Shown: positions 8,680-17,325, counted from the stretch's first letter. The stretch is 64,000 nucleotides of DNA from Marinococcus luteus (GCF_900106595.1 NZ_FNNC01000001.1:806001-870000), one strand, 5' to 3'. Program-made: numbers and translations. The notes: generated by a model from the letters alone, not told the origin.

Positions 8680-8820
8680 CGGTTATCCCTCATTTCCCGC
8701 CCGTTTCCGGAGATTTTTCATAAATTTCTTCACATTTAAGCTACTTTACCTTATATACCCATTAATCAAACTTAGTGAGTACAAAATTTTATTTCACGTA
8801 CATTGTTCAAAAGCCTACAC

Positions 8821-8856
8821 TAAATAAAACAGCCGCCTTAAATAAAACAGCCGCCT
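8821..8856. repeat. Exact 18-bp tandem repeat, two copies
   Basis: TAAATAAAACAGCCGCCT occurs at 8821-8838 and again at 8839-8856. It is followed by a 6-bp hairpin (TTCTCT-CGA-AGAGAA) and a GACAGCTGTC palindrome at 8875-8884. The 417 bases from 8680 to 9096 hold no gene I can support. The repeat may be a slipped duplication inside a leader or terminator region. Confidence 0.7.
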
Positions 8857-8985
8857 TTCTCTCGAAGAGAATAAGACAGCTGTCATTAAAAACGGTTTTC
8901 ACTTGTTTATAAGCTTAGGTCTAAAGAACTCCATCAAACTATTTCATAAAATAGTTAACATAATGATCAAGCAGACATACAAAAC

Positions 8986-9018
8986 AGCCCTTCAAGTTTC
9001 AAGAAAACTCAAAGGGCT
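8986..9018 (-). terminator. Possible terminator behind the wHTH gene
   Basis: AGCCCTT...AAGGGCT with an inner AGTTT/AACT pairing, followed by GTTTTGTATG on the minus strand. The tail is imperfect. Confidence 0.45.
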
Positions 9019-9096
9019 TATTAGATATATTTATGGTTTTAAGTACAGCACTCATAAAAGGACCTGTAATCGAGCAAAACCTTCCTCTTTTTTTCA

Positions 9097-9402
9097 TTAT
9101 ACAGCCAAACGATAGTAATTAAGATTCTCGCCATACAGCTTCCGTTTCTCTATGAACCCTAATCGTTGTAATTTTCTAACTTTTTTACGCAAATAACGCT
9201 CTGTCATTTCTGTTTGAGCTGCAAGTTCAGTCTCCTGGCAATGAAACCATCCATCTTCCAAAAATCCAAAATAAGCAGTTTGATCTTTAAATTCGTTTAC
9301 GAGCGCACTGTATATTACCGCTTCCCCGTATCCAACCTCTCTTACAATTGCTGGATTGACATCTTCATTTAGTGATTGTTGATATTCTCTATTTTCCAGC
9401 AA
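9097..9402 (-). CDS. Small winged-helix protein
   Basis: A 101-residue protein with a winged-helix look: GEAVIYSALVNEFKDQ, then ETELAAQTEMTERYLRKKVRKLQRLGFIEKRKLYGENLNYYRL, which reads as recognition helix and wing. This resembles the replication-initiator or DnaD-type N-terminal helix-turn-helix found in plasmid and phage proteins of bacilli, but the usual partner domain is absent. The start chosen is a TTG seven bases behind GGAGGG; an ATG five codons earlier at 9417 has only a weak site. It stands alone between two gene-poor gaps, which could mean a remnant of a mobile element. It likely binds DNA; target unknown. Confidence 0.65.
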   Translation of the reverse strand: MLENREYQQSLNEDVNPAIVREVGYGEAVIYSALVNEFKDQTAYFGFLEDGWFHCQETELAAQTEMTERYLRKKVRKLQRLGFIEKRKLYGENLNYYRLAV

Positions 9403-9704
9403 AAGCCATCCCTCCATTATTTCCAGATTGTTTGGCGCGACTGCTGCTTTCGGTTTTTCCAGATTAATTCCAATGATTATATTCTCTCTCCACCGATTCT
9501 TTTCCCCATCCTAGCGCATAAAAAAGCTTTTGAAAACCATTACATTACAAAAATGTAACAAGAAATCTGCTTTTGTTTGAAGTTGATTGCAGCCTTTGAT
9601 TGTAACTTTTTAAACCAGACAAAGCCCGATGCTTCAGCACGTCCTGCCTTATGATATAGTTATTTTATTCCAATCAGTACAGTGATCAAAAGGAGGGATG
9701 TCAT

Positions 9705-10271
9705 TTGGAAAGATGTTCGTGGTCCCAAAAAAATGAACGTATGCAAGAGTATCATGATAATGAATGGGGACGTCCGAATACAGATGACAGTTATTTATTT
9801 GAGCTGCTCACGCTGGAAGGCGCTCAGTCCGGGCTGTCCTGGAACACGGTGCTCGCTAAACGGAACCATTACCAGGAAGCTTTCCGGCAATTTGACATTC
9901 AGGAGTGCGCCTCCATGACAGACGAAGACCTGGAGCATATCCGGCATCATTACGGCGTGATTAAACATTCTGCCAAATTAGCCTCTGTGCGGAACAACGC
10001 TGCAAAAGCCCTGACAATTCAGGATGAATACGGAAGCCTGTCTTCCTTTTTTTGGCGGTATGTTAATTTCACCCCGATTATCCATGAGCGCAAAGAAGAA
10101 ACAGAGGTTCCTTCTTCTACAGAGCTGTCCGCCCAAATAAGCAAGGAATTGAAAAAACGGCAATTTAAATTTGTCGGGCCAGTAACGGTGTATTCATTTA
10201 TGCAGGCCATTGGTATGGTGGATGACCACGTTCAAAGCTGTCCTTACCACTCTAAAAATATTAATGCTTGA
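9705..10271 (+). CDS. tag: DNA-3-methyladenine glycosylase I
   Basis: A 188-residue Tag family enzyme that removes 3-methyladenine from alkylated DNA to begin base excision repair. The zinc-binding set of the family is complete and falls at the same numbers as in E. coli Tag: Cys4, His17, His175 and Cys179. Other family blocks are YHDNEWGRP, FELLTLEGAQSGLSW, and the C-terminal FVGPVTVYSFMQAIGMVDDH. The start is a TTG (9705) nine bases behind AGGAGGG; the ATG inside the binding site is out of frame. It is monocistronic, and no alkylation-response regulator is near. Confidence 0.95.
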   Translation: MERCSWSQKNERMQEYHDNEWGRPNTDDSYLFELLTLEGAQSGLSWNTVLAKRNHYQEAFRQFDIQECASMTDEDLEHIRHHYGVIKHSAKLASVRNNAAKALTIQDEYGSLSSFFWRYVNFTPIIHERKEETEVPSSTELSAQISKELKKRQFKFVGPVTVYSFMQAIGMVDDHVQSCPYHSKNINA

Positions 10272-10433
10272 TTTGGAAGAAATTTAAAGCCTTCGTCTTT
10301 CTTCAAAACAGTCCTGTCGCAAAATCAAAGCTCTCCTCTCTGTTAATACTTTTATTTTTGCTTTTCGCCGGGAATATGAGGCTTAGATTTCATCCAATAA
10401 TTTAACCGTTGTACAGAAAGAAGGGCGACTGCT

Positions 10434-10769
10434 ATGGAAGAAACAAAATACCGGACAGTGATGCTTCAGGAAGACGGCACGTTAGTGGAACGGCACTACA
10501 CCCGGGGACAGTTGTTCGGCCTGGGACAAAACGTAAACCTTCGGGACAGCCACTATCATGTGCTCCCAGATGTATGGGCTGTGGGATTTTATGAACTGCC
10601 GGTAGAAATTGGAGAGGTTTGGGCTGAAACAAAAGAAGCCTCCTTTCCTCTCCCGGCTATTTTTTTCAGTTATAACCCGCATACCCAGGCCATGGCTAAT
10701 ATGAGTGACAAATTGATCGAACTAACGAAATCCGAAATACAGCAGGCTGAGATCAGAAAAAGCCATTAG
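10434..10769 (+). CDS. Hypothetical protein, 111 residues
   Basis: A soluble protein with no signal or membrane helix. The N-terminal half is rich in beta-type segments and histidines (VERHYTRGQLFGLG, LRDSHYHVLPDVWAVGFYELP). The C-terminal part is helical (AMANMSDKLIELTKSEIQQAEI). The ATG follows GAAGGGCG at suitable distance and a strong terminator closes the gene, so it is likely real. I do not recognise the family. Confidence 0.65.
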   Translation: MEETKYRTVMLQEDGTLVERHYTRGQLFGLGQNVNLRDSHYHVLPDVWAVGFYELPVEIGEVWAETKEASFPLPAIFFSYNPHTQAMANMSDKLIELTKSEIQQAEIRKSH

Positions 10770-10775
10770 CCACAA

Positions 10776-10817
10776 AAAAGCAATGCCTTTCCTTTTAACG
10801 GAGCGGCATTGCTTTTT
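10776..10817 (+). terminator. Intrinsic terminator
   Basis: 12-bp stem AAAAGCAATGCC / GGCATTGCTTTT followed by T's. It ends the 111-residue gene. Confidence 0.85.
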
Positions 10818-11077
10818 ATTGGATACAGTTTTTGACGTCTCATTGCGCTGGCTCCTGCAGGCTCAATTTGTTTTCGGCTGTAGTTTGCCGTACTTTTAGT
10901 TCCGGAGTCAGGATAATCGTTCTGTTTGACTGTTTTTCATAACACAGACTCTTTCAAATGTTTTTCTTCCATTTTTGTGAGTTTGTATACTTTTACTTGC
11001 ACTGATGAATCGTACTATTTATTATATAGAACTGTGATTTTCTCGGTATGTATTTATGTACTGAAATAAAAGTATAA

Positions 11078-11193
11078 GTTTTTACATAAAATTGATTTGT
11101 TTTTACATGAACGCTTACTCCCCCAAGGTTTTTTATTTATATACATAATTGGCCTGCTCCTAAATCATGTATATATTATGCGTGTTTTTACAC
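11078..11193. repeat. GTTTTTACA(T/C) direct repeats in a gene-free gap
   Basis: GTTTTTACAT at 11078-11087 and 11099-11108, exactly 21 bases apart (two helical turns), with a near copy GTTTTTACAC at 11184-11193. They lie in the AT-rich 570-base gap (10830-11400) which has no gene I can support. They might be regulator sites for the gene at 11402, but no promoter is clear. Confidence 0.4.
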
Positions 11194-11401
11194 AAGTGAA
11201 ATTAAGACCTTAGATATGAGTAAAATCTCATTAAGCGGGAAAATAATTTAATAAATAAAGATTTTTATAGTTTTCAAAATTTTGTTATAAAGCGGGTTTG
11301 GCATTTCATCCTTTCCGCTATTCAGCCCGAGTTGTTTATATTTGAAATAAAAGCTTATCTATTATTGAAATGCTGCAGGCCCGGAGAAAGGAGCAGCATT
11401 T

Positions 11402-11863
11402 ATGAAATACGAAATGAAACATGCTGTGTATGAAGAAATGATAGAGCACCTTGACCATAAAGAACCTTCAAGCGTGGAAGATTTTGTCCAGCAGGCAGCA
11501 GAGGATTTTGAGATGACTCTGCTGCTTCCTTTTTATATGTACTATTACCACCCTCACGAATGGCAGAATTACTCCCTGTTTGCTGACGATCCTTTACCAA
11601 AGACGCTGAACTATGCCGCCTATATTGCACTTGATGCTCCTGCACTTAATGTAGACCCAAAACTTAAGCGATTCTTTTATGGCACCTACTGTATTACTTC
11701 CTCACCCCCCGACGACCGGACGATGCTTTCACTGGAGGAATGGACAATGCATTTATTCCGGAAATACTGGCAGCTTTATCAGAAAACCTCGTTTTTCGGG
11801 AATCGTGTAGAAGTTTTAGATAGCCAGACGTCCCGTTGGATTCCAAAGACTACTCCGAGATAA
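11402..11863 (+). CDS. Hypothetical protein, 153 residues
   Basis: A soluble protein rich in aromatic residues (LLLPFYMYYYHPHEWQNYSLF, FRKYWQLYQKTSFFGNRVEVL) with an acidic helical N-terminus (VYEEMIEHLDHKEPSSVEDFV). The ATG follows AAAGGAG. It lies 102 bases ahead of the 83-residue gene at 11966 and may be co-transcribed, as the shared terminator is at 12241. Not recognised; no function assigned. Confidence 0.65.
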   Translation: MKYEMKHAVYEEMIEHLDHKEPSSVEDFVQQAAEDFEMTLLLPFYMYYYHPHEWQNYSLFADDPLPKTLNYAAYIALDAPALNVDPKLKRFFYGTYCITSSPPDDRTMLSLEEWTMHLFRKYWQLYQKTSFFGNRVEVLDSQTSRWIPKTTPR

Positions 11864-11965
11864 CAGCAAATACAGTTGGCCGGGAAAACCGAAAAACAGC
11901 TGTTTTCAAACCATTCCCAACTCAAATTGAGAAACGGCCTGGGGTTCCCAAGGAGGGATTATTCT

Positions 11966-12217
11966 ATGACTCCGCTGATTATCGGCTACACCATCCAGGG
12001 GACGGAAATTATTGTAGGCACTCCTGAAAGTTTAGCGTCGTTTGCAGACGAACCCTGCGTGGCGGTTCATGAGGATATCGAAGTGTTGTTCCGTACTTTG
12101 CATCCATTTGCTGTCAAAGGAGTGACCATTCGTTTTCTCCCTGATGTTCAATCATTAAAAACTGCCTGGGAGATTTATGATATCAGTGGTTCTTCTTACC
12201 GGTCACCTTATCATTAA
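11966..12217 (+). CDS. Hypothetical protein, 83 residues
   Basis: A small soluble protein (MTPLIIGYTIQGTEIIVG, then EDIEVLFRTLHPFAVKGV). I use the ATG preceded by AGGAGGG rather than one 30 codons earlier that lacks a binding site. It follows the 153-residue gene and ends just before a strong terminator, so the two probably form a unit. Family unknown. Confidence 0.6.
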   Translation: MTPLIIGYTIQGTEIIVGTPESLASFADEPCVAVHEDIEVLFRTLHPFAVKGVTIRFLPDVQSLKTAWEIYDISGSSYRSPYH

Positions 12218-12240
12218 ATGTTTTTTCAGTTGAACGTAAA

Positions 12241-12276
12241 GTAAAGCAGACTCCATTATGCCGGAGTCTGCTTTAC
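12241..12276 (+). terminator. Intrinsic terminator
   Basis: Perfect 14-bp stem GTAAAGCAGACTCC / GGAGTCTGCTTTAC with an 8-nt loop. The T-tract is inside the stem arm. Confidence 0.75.
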
Positions 12277-12335
12277 TAATTATATAGATATGAAAGGAAG
12301 TCTTTTTCCCCCGCTCCCCTCTCCTCCTACCTGCC

Positions 12336-12367
12336 TTTACAAAATCTTAACAATTCCTTTATTTACA
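12336..12367 (+). promoter_or_regulatory. Phased PhoP-box-like repeats before the Na/Pi cotransporter gene
   Basis: TTTACA (12336), TTAACA (12347) and TTTATT (12358) are spaced at exactly 11 bases, with a further TTTACA at 12362. Direct TT(A/T/C)ACA repeats at 11-bp spacing are what PhoP of Bacillus binds in phosphate-starvation promoters. The position, 80-115 bases ahead of a phosphate transporter start, fits that role. Confidence 0.6.
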
Positions 12368-12449
12368 CTACGGGTTCTCATGCTTTAAAACTGTAGAGGG
12401 TATTGCAGTAACCTGTTTTAGTTAGACATCAAGGGGAGGAATCATTGTT

Positions 12450-14093
12450 TTGGATATTCAATCGCTTTTGTTTACGTTTTTCGGTGGTTTGGGCATCTTT
12501 TTATTCGGTATTAAATTCATGGGAGACGGGCTTCAGAAGATTGCTGGTGACGGTCTCCGCAACCTTTTAGACAAATTTACGAGTAATCCGTTTCTGGGCG
12601 TCCTTACCGGGATGGTTGTCACGATTCTCATTCAGTCGAGCTCGAGTACTACTGTCTTAACCGTGGGGCTGGTCAGTGCAGGGTTTATGACCCTTCGGCA
12701 GGCCATCGGAGTTATCATGGGCGCAAATATCGGTACCACTGTTACGGCTTTTATTATCGGTATCGACCTGGAAGCTTACGCACTGCCAATTTTATTTATT
12801 GGAACAGTACTGATCTTTTTCTTTAAAAACAAAAAAACCAACAATATCGGTCAGACATTTTTCGGCTTTGGTGCCTTATTTTACGGTTTAACATTGATGG
12901 GCGAAGGCGTCGCACCTTTAGAAAACCTTCCGGCCTTTAACGATTTAACTATCAGTATGAGTACTAATCCACTTCTTGGCGTACTGGTCGGCGTGTTATT
13001 CACCGTTGGCCTGCAGAGCTCGTCGGCGACCATCGGGCTGCTTCAGGAATTGTTCAGCCAGGGAACCATTCCACTTGATGCCGCGCTGCCAATTCTATTT
13101 GGCGACAATATCGGCACGACAATTACGGCCGTGATTGCTGCCATCGGTGCCTCTGTCGCAGCCAAACGGGCAGCGATGATTCACGTGATTTTCAACGTCC
13201 TGGGTGCGGTAATTGTGTTGATACTGCTTGTTCCTTACACTGCATTTATCAGTTATCTGCAGGACGCCTTGCAGCTTAATCCGCCAATGACGATTGCGTT
13301 CGCGCACGGAATTTTCAACGTTACCAACATGCTGATTCAGCTGCCGTTTGTCGGTGTGCTTGCCTATATCGTAACCAGGCTGATTCCGAGCCGCGAAGAG
13401 GAAATTGACTACCAGACAAAGCACCTCGATCCATTGTTTATACAGCAGTCTCCTTCTATCGCACTCGATCAGGCAAAACTGGAAACTTTGCGGATGGCAG
13501 CTTACGCTGAAAAAGGACTGAAACAGAGCGAAACGTATTTAGAAACCAAGAACAAAAAAAATGCGGAAAACATTGTCCGCTACGAAGAAGCCGTGAATAA
13601 CCTGGACAAAAATATTACCAATTATTTAACTGGTATTTCTTCAAGGTCTCTTTCTTCCGAAAGCTCACGCCAGCATTCGGTTCTGATGGATACCACAAGA
13701 GATATCGAACGTGTGAGCGACCACGTGGAAAACCTGATGGAGCTTGTTGATTACCAGGTGTCCAACAAAGTGACTCTTTCTCCGGAAGCTTACAAGGATT
13801 TAAACCAGATGTACGAATTAACGATGAGTACATTTTCTCAATCAATTGAAGCGCTCGAGCAGGATAATCATGAAATTGCCAGTCAGGTGCTGAAGCAGGA
13901 AGAAGAGATTGACCGGCTGGAACGGAAGCTGCGCAAAAAGCACATTCTGCGGCTTAATGAAGGCCAGTGCTCCGGTTCCGCCGGCATTGTATTTGTAGAC
14001 TTCCTAAGCAACCTCGAACGGATCGGTGATCATGCGGTAAATATTGCAGAAACCGTTCTTGATGACGATCACAAATTGAAACAAAGCAATTGA
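12450..14093 (+). CDS. Na/Pi cotransporter family protein with PhoU-like C-terminus
   Basis: A 547-residue protein. The first 310 residues carry two Na_Pi_cotrans repeats with about eight membrane helices and the duplicated QSSS signatures (QSSSSTTVL at 62, QSSSATIGL at 189), plus GANIGTTVTAFI and GDNIGTTITAVI after them. Residues from about 340 to 547 are helical and PhoU-like (DIERVSDHVENLMELVD, LSNLERIGDHAVNIAETV). It probably moves phosphate into the cell with sodium, useful in an alkaline saline habitat. The start is a TTG nine bases behind GGGGAGGA. PhoP-box-like repeats upstream suggest induction by phosphate shortage. Confidence 0.9.
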   Translation: MDIQSLLFTFFGGLGIFLFGIKFMGDGLQKIAGDGLRNLLDKFTSNPFLGVLTGMVVTILIQSSSSTTVLTVGLVSAGFMTLRQAIGVIMGANIGTTVTAFIIGIDLEAYALPILFIGTVLIFFFKNKKTNNIGQTFFGFGALFYGLTLMGEGVAPLENLPAFNDLTISMSTNPLLGVLVGVLFTVGLQSSSATIGLLQELFSQGTIPLDAALPILFGDNIGTTITAVIAAIGASVAAKRAAMIHVIFNVLGAVIVLILLVPYTAFISYLQDALQLNPPMTIAFAHGIFNVTNMLIQLPFVGVLAYIVTRLIPSREEEIDYQTKHLDPLFIQQSPSIALDQAKLETLRMAAYAEKGLKQSETYLETKNKKNAENIVRYEEAVNNLDKNITNYLTGISSRSLSSESSRQHSVLMDTTRDIERVSDHVENLMELVDYQVSNKVTLSPEAYKDLNQMYELTMSTFSQSIEALEQDNHEIASQVLKQEEEIDRLERKLRKKHILRLNEGQCSGSAGIVFVDFLSNLERIGDHAVNIAETVLDDDHKLKQSN

Positions 14094-14101
14094 TAAAACA
14101 G

Positions 14102-14135
14102 GCAGCGCCCTTACAGTTTGGGTGCTGCTTTTTTT
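14102..14135 (+). terminator. Intrinsic terminator of the Na/Pi gene
   Basis: GCAGCGCCC / GGGTGCTGC stem (one G:T pair) followed by seven T's. Confidence 0.9.
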
Positions 14136-14318
14136 ATCCAAATAACTAACCTCTACAGTAACCTGTCTTTACTTTTCATAAATGATAAAGCCTATACTCT
14201 CGTGCTTATTTACCATTTTTAAACATATAAACCATTTATCATCTAAATACCTATTGTAAAAGCTGTAAAAATCCAACATACTGGGATTAGTGATAACTTT
14301 CAGAAAGAGGGGCTTGAA

Positions 14319-14480
14319 ATGAAAAAGAAAAATAGTACAGACTGTCCAAAAGTGTTGGCCGAGCTGGATGAAAAACAAGCGCGTCTCGATAAGTATCGGA
14401 AAGAAATACGGGAAGGCAACAATAAAGATGTGAAAGATCTTGACGATTTAAACAAACCTCTTCAAAACAAAAAAGGTTGA
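14319..14480 (+). CDS. Small highly charged protein, 53 residues
   Basis: ATG at 14319 behind AGAGGGG opens a 53-residue frame ending in TGA. The product is almost all charged and polar (CPKVLAELDEKQARLDKYRKEI, then DVKDLDDLNKPLQ), likely one long helix. Codon usage looks like that of coding sequence. A strong terminator follows at 14569. Function unknown. Confidence 0.6.
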   Translation: MKKKNSTDCPKVLAELDEKQARLDKYRKEIREGNNKDVKDLDDLNKPLQNKKG

Positions 14481-14568
14481 ACTGAATTTTATATACCACT
14501 GTGAATTCAGCGTCTTAAAATATAGAAGCATTTAATTGATACAGCTTTTGAATTAACAGCTTTTCATT

Positions 14569-14611
14569 AAAAAGAGCAGGTCTGCTTTTCTGGGCAGAAC
14601 CTGCTCTTTTT
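14569..14611 (+). terminator. Intrinsic terminator
   Basis: Stem AAAAAGAGCAGGT / ACCTGCTCTTTTT extended by CTGC/GCAG across a one-base bulge, with a T-tract. Confidence 0.85.
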
Positions 14612-14731
14612 GGTATTATTATTTTTATATGCGCTGCCTGTGTGCATACTGTCTTTCACAGTTGATTTTCTATTAAAACCCTTTTACAGCAGTAATATTC
14701 ACCTTTCCCTTCGAAAGGAGCGATCAAAGCT

Positions 14732-14824
14732 ATGTGGCATTTTATCAAATTGTATTTAGGACTCGCAGTCGGGCTCGCAGTCTTTTTTGCTCTTGTGCTG
14801 TTAGCTGCCGGTGCCTACGGATAA
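14732..14824 (+). CDS. Single-helix membrane mini-protein, 30 residues
   Basis: ATG at 14732, eleven bases behind GAAAGGAG, encodes a 30-residue peptide: MWHFIKLY followed by one hydrophobic helix (GLAVGLAVFFALVLLAAGA) and a stop. It has its own ribosome binding site and a following bidirectional terminator, so it is likely expressed. I do not recognise it. Confidence 0.55.
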   Translation: MWHFIKLYLGLAVGLAVFFALVLLAAGAYG

Positions 14825-14860
14825 GTTCTCCTTTTAAGATTTTCCTGCCCCAGGTTAGTT

Positions 14861-14907
14861 AAAAAAGCCTTTTCGATGTCTCCTGTGGAGCTCTAAAAGG
14901 CTTTTTT
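14861..14907. terminator. Bidirectional terminator between mini-protein and yceI
   Basis: 13-bp stem AAAAAAGCCTTTT / AAAAGGCTTTTTT with T-tracts on both strands; it closes the converging genes. Confidence 0.85.
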
Positions 14908-14929
14908 CTTATGAATTTTCGCTTTAGCT

Positions 14930-15466
14930 TTAATCCTGCTTATGCAGTTCCATCTCAATATTTATTTTCACATCTTCGCCAACCAGTACCCCGCCTGTTT
15001 CCAGTGTGGCATTCCATGTTAAACCGAATTCTTTCCGGTTGATGGTTGTCTGGCCACTAAAGCCGGCTACCATATTTCCGCTCATCGGATCTTTGCTTTG
15101 TCCCTCAAATGTAACATCTACAGTAACTTCTTTGGTTGTGCCTTTAATCGTAAGATCTCCGGTCACGTCATATTCACTTTCTCCTGTTTTCTTAATCTCC
15201 TTGCCTACGAATGTCATGTTAGGATAGTTTTCAGCATCAAAAAAGTCTGCAGACCGTAAATGACCGTCACGGTTTTCGTCACCGGTATTAATACTCGCTA
15301 CATCAATCACCACTTCAATTTCTGCATCTGTTAAGTCTTCCACGTCCACCTTTAACGTGGCGTCAAATTTGTCAAACGTGCCTTTTGCTCTTGAGATCAT
15401 CATGTGCTTTACCGAAAATCCAATTTCACTGTGCACAGGGTCAACGGACCAGGCTGTTTTTGCCAT
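14930..15466 (-). CDS. YceI family lipocalin-like protein
   Basis: A 178-residue YceI domain covering the whole protein: AWSVDPVHSEIGFSVKHMM at the start, FDATLKVDVEDL, INTGDENRDGHLRSADFFDAENYP and the closing DVKINIEMEL strand. The family forms a beta-barrel that binds long isoprenoids or similar lipids. No signal peptide is present, so it is cytoplasmic here, as in many Bacillota. The start follows AGGAGGAG. The ligand is unknown; isoprenoid or carotenoid binding would fit other genes in the window but is speculation. The 280 bases upstream hold nothing else clear. Confidence 0.9.
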   Translation of the reverse strand: MAKTAWSVDPVHSEIGFSVKHMMISRAKGTFDKFDATLKVDVEDLTDAEIEVVIDVASINTGDENRDGHLRSADFFDAENYPNMTFVGKEIKKTGESEYDVTGDLTIKGTTKEVTVDVTFEGQSKDPMSGNMVAGFSGQTTINRKEFGLTWNATLETGGVLVGEDVKINIEMELHKQD

Positions 15467-15747
15467 AAGTAACTCCTCCTAAAAATTCGTTCAATTCCAT
15501 CAATGAAACTACAACTAGTATAAAGGTATCAAGTCTTTAAATCTACTCTTCCGCCTTGAAAATAACAAATATTCCGTCATTTCCAAATAATTTCTCTTTA
15601 TTTATTAACGCTATTTTTGTTTTTTATTATGATTATGTTTTACAATAACTGTGAAGGCAGTCGTATATTTCGTCCCAGCTGTCGTGGCACTTCGCAAGCT
15701 GTATTAGCATGAAACATCGTATACTAATATCGAGAGGAGAGTTTACT

Positions 15748-16116
15748 ATGAAATTCTCAGCATCAGCACTTTTCCTTGCCCTATTTGTTTTTCTTTCCGG
15801 GTGCGGCGGCAGTGATGGAGGCAATGAATCCGAAAGCACCAGTGAAAACGCCGAGGCTCAAGCAATGGATGTTACCGCTACTGACTTTGAATTCGATCAG
15901 GAAGAATACACAGTTAACGCCGGGGAACCTGTCAACGTCAGCTTAACGAGCCAGGAAGGCGGACACGGTCTTGCTATTGACAACTTTGATGTAGACATTC
16001 AGGGGGAAGGAGAAGCAACGTTCACCCCGGAAGAACCTGGGGAGTACAACATCTACTGCAGCGTTCCATGCGGTGAAGGACATGCAGACATGACCGCTAC
16101 CCTAATTGTTCAATAA
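15748..16116 (+). CDS. Lipoprotein with CuA-type cupredoxin domain
   Basis: A 122-residue exported lipoprotein. The signal peptide ends in a lipobox (FLSGC, Cys near 18), then an acidic Ser/Glu linker, then a cupredoxin domain with GGHGLAID and CSVPCGEGHADM. The latter has C-x3-C-x3-H-x2-M spacing, the CuA-site pattern of cytochrome oxidase subunit II, together with the upstream His. The usual Glu between the cysteines is replaced (SVP). It probably carries copper for electron transfer or for cytochrome oxidase assembly on the outer face of the membrane. The start follows GAGGAGAG. No oxidase gene is near. Confidence 0.8.
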   Translation: MKFSASALFLALFVFLSGCGGSDGGNESESTSENAEAQAMDVTATDFEFDQEEYTVNAGEPVNVSLTSQEGGHGLAIDNFDVDIQGEGEATFTPEEPGEYNIYCSVPCGEGHADMTATLIVQ

Positions 16117-16152
16117 GGCCGGAGTTTCCGTTTCTATTTTTATTTTTCCTGC

Positions 16153-16193
16153 GGATAAAAAAGCCGCCGTGCCTGTATTTAGGCGCGGCGGCT
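16153..16193. terminator. Terminator between cupredoxin and aldo/keto reductase genes
   Basis: 13-bp stem AGCCGCCGTGCCT / AGGCGCGGCGGCT (one mismatch). TTTTTATCC follows on the minus strand; it serves the converging genes. Confidence 0.8.
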
Positions 16194-16209
16194 AATATTT
16201 TAACCGTAT

Positions 16210-17196
16210 TTATTCTTTAATTGGAAGCGGCGCTTCGGGTGAAACCAGTTTTTCTTTACGAAGCTCCTGCCAGAAAGCAGCTGGAATGTCTGCGTTTAAT
16301 GCTTCAAGATTGTCCTGAATACGCTGCGGACGACTCGCTCCCGGTATAACAGCTGCCACTGCCGGATGAGCGGCTGAAAACTGCAGGGAGGCTGCAATCA
16401 GGCTCACACCGTGACGTTCTGCGATGGATTTCATCCGCTCGACACGGGAAGCAATTTCCGGCGGAATATCCGAGTATTCGTATGTGGAGCCGCCGGCGAG
16501 CACCCCTGATCCGTAAGGAGCTCCGACAATAATGCTTACATCCTGAGCCTCCGCTGCCGGCATTAAGCGTTGAAGGGCACGTTCATGATTTAGCAGCGTG
16601 TAACGGGTCGCCTGGAGACTGATATCCGGATTGGAGTCTTCAAGGTCGAGCGCCAGCTCTATCGGCTCCGTCCGGTTTACTCCAATGCCCCAGGATTGAA
16701 TGACACCCTCTTCCCGGAGTTTGGTAAGTTCACGGAATGCACCTGTTCTTGCCTCTTCAAATTTGGCGAGCCATTCGTCTCCTTGAAAATCCGGAGAAAT
16801 GTCATGCACATACACAAAGTCGATCCGGTCCATCTGCAGACGCTCCAGACTCTGCTCAATCGACCGGCGTGTGCCTTCTGCAGTATAATCATCAATTACT
16901 TTATTTTTACGGCCGTGAGCAAACAATCCTTCTTTTTCCTCCGTTTCTTCGGAAATGTAACGGCCAACTTTTGTACTTAAGACAAAATCGTCGCGATTAT
17001 GCTTCGCCAGAGCTTTTCCTGTACGCAGCTCCGCAAGCCCCGCTCCGTAAAAAGGTGCGGTGTCAAAGTAACGGATGCCGTGTTCCCACGCTGCTTCAAT
17101 TGTTTTTAAAGCTTCATCCTCTGGGATATCGCGGTACATATTCCCAAGCGGAGCGGTGCCGAAGCCAAGCTTTCCTTCCTGCTTCAAATTAATCAT
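16210..17196 (-). CDS. Aldo/keto reductase
   Basis: A 328-residue NADPH-type aldo/keto reductase. The catalytic tetrad is visible: Asp45 and Tyr50 (FDTAPFYGAG), Lys76 (STKVG) and His131 (YVHD). Length and the KLGFGTAPLGNMY start resemble the group with D-threo-aldose or fucose dehydrogenases and pyridoxal dehydrogenase; the true substrate is unknown. A strong GGAGGAAG site precedes the ATG. It diverges from the EAL gene, and the gap between them holds two overlapping palindromes that may be its operator. Confidence 0.88.
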   Translation of the reverse strand: MINLKQEGKLGFGTAPLGNMYRDIPEDEALKTIEAAWEHGIRYFDTAPFYGAGLAELRTGKALAKHNRDDFVLSTKVGRYISEETEEKEGLFAHGRKNKVIDDYTAEGTRRSIEQSLERLQMDRIDFVYVHDISPDFQGDEWLAKFEEARTGAFRELTKLREEGVIQSWGIGVNRTEPIELALDLEDSNPDISLQATRYTLLNHERALQRLMPAAEAQDVSIIVGAPYGSGVLAGGSTYEYSDIPPEIASRVERMKSIAERHGVSLIAASLQFSAAHPAVAAVIPGASRPQRIQDNLEALNADIPAAFWQELRKEKLVSPEAPLPIKE

Positions 17197-17325
17197 AATT
17201 TTCTTCCTCCTCTATATAAGTGAATCCATTTTTTACATTTAAGTGGATGGTCTGACGCATCTCACCTGTAACAATCCAGGTTCTTACCAATGAGCACTTT
17301 ATTTTAGTTACCTTTCACAGTAAGA

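Noticed and set aside
8903-9115. 70-codon plus-strand ORF in the 8.7-9.1 kb gap
   Set aside because: No ribosome binding site, overlaps a probable terminator and ends inside the minus-strand wHTH gene.
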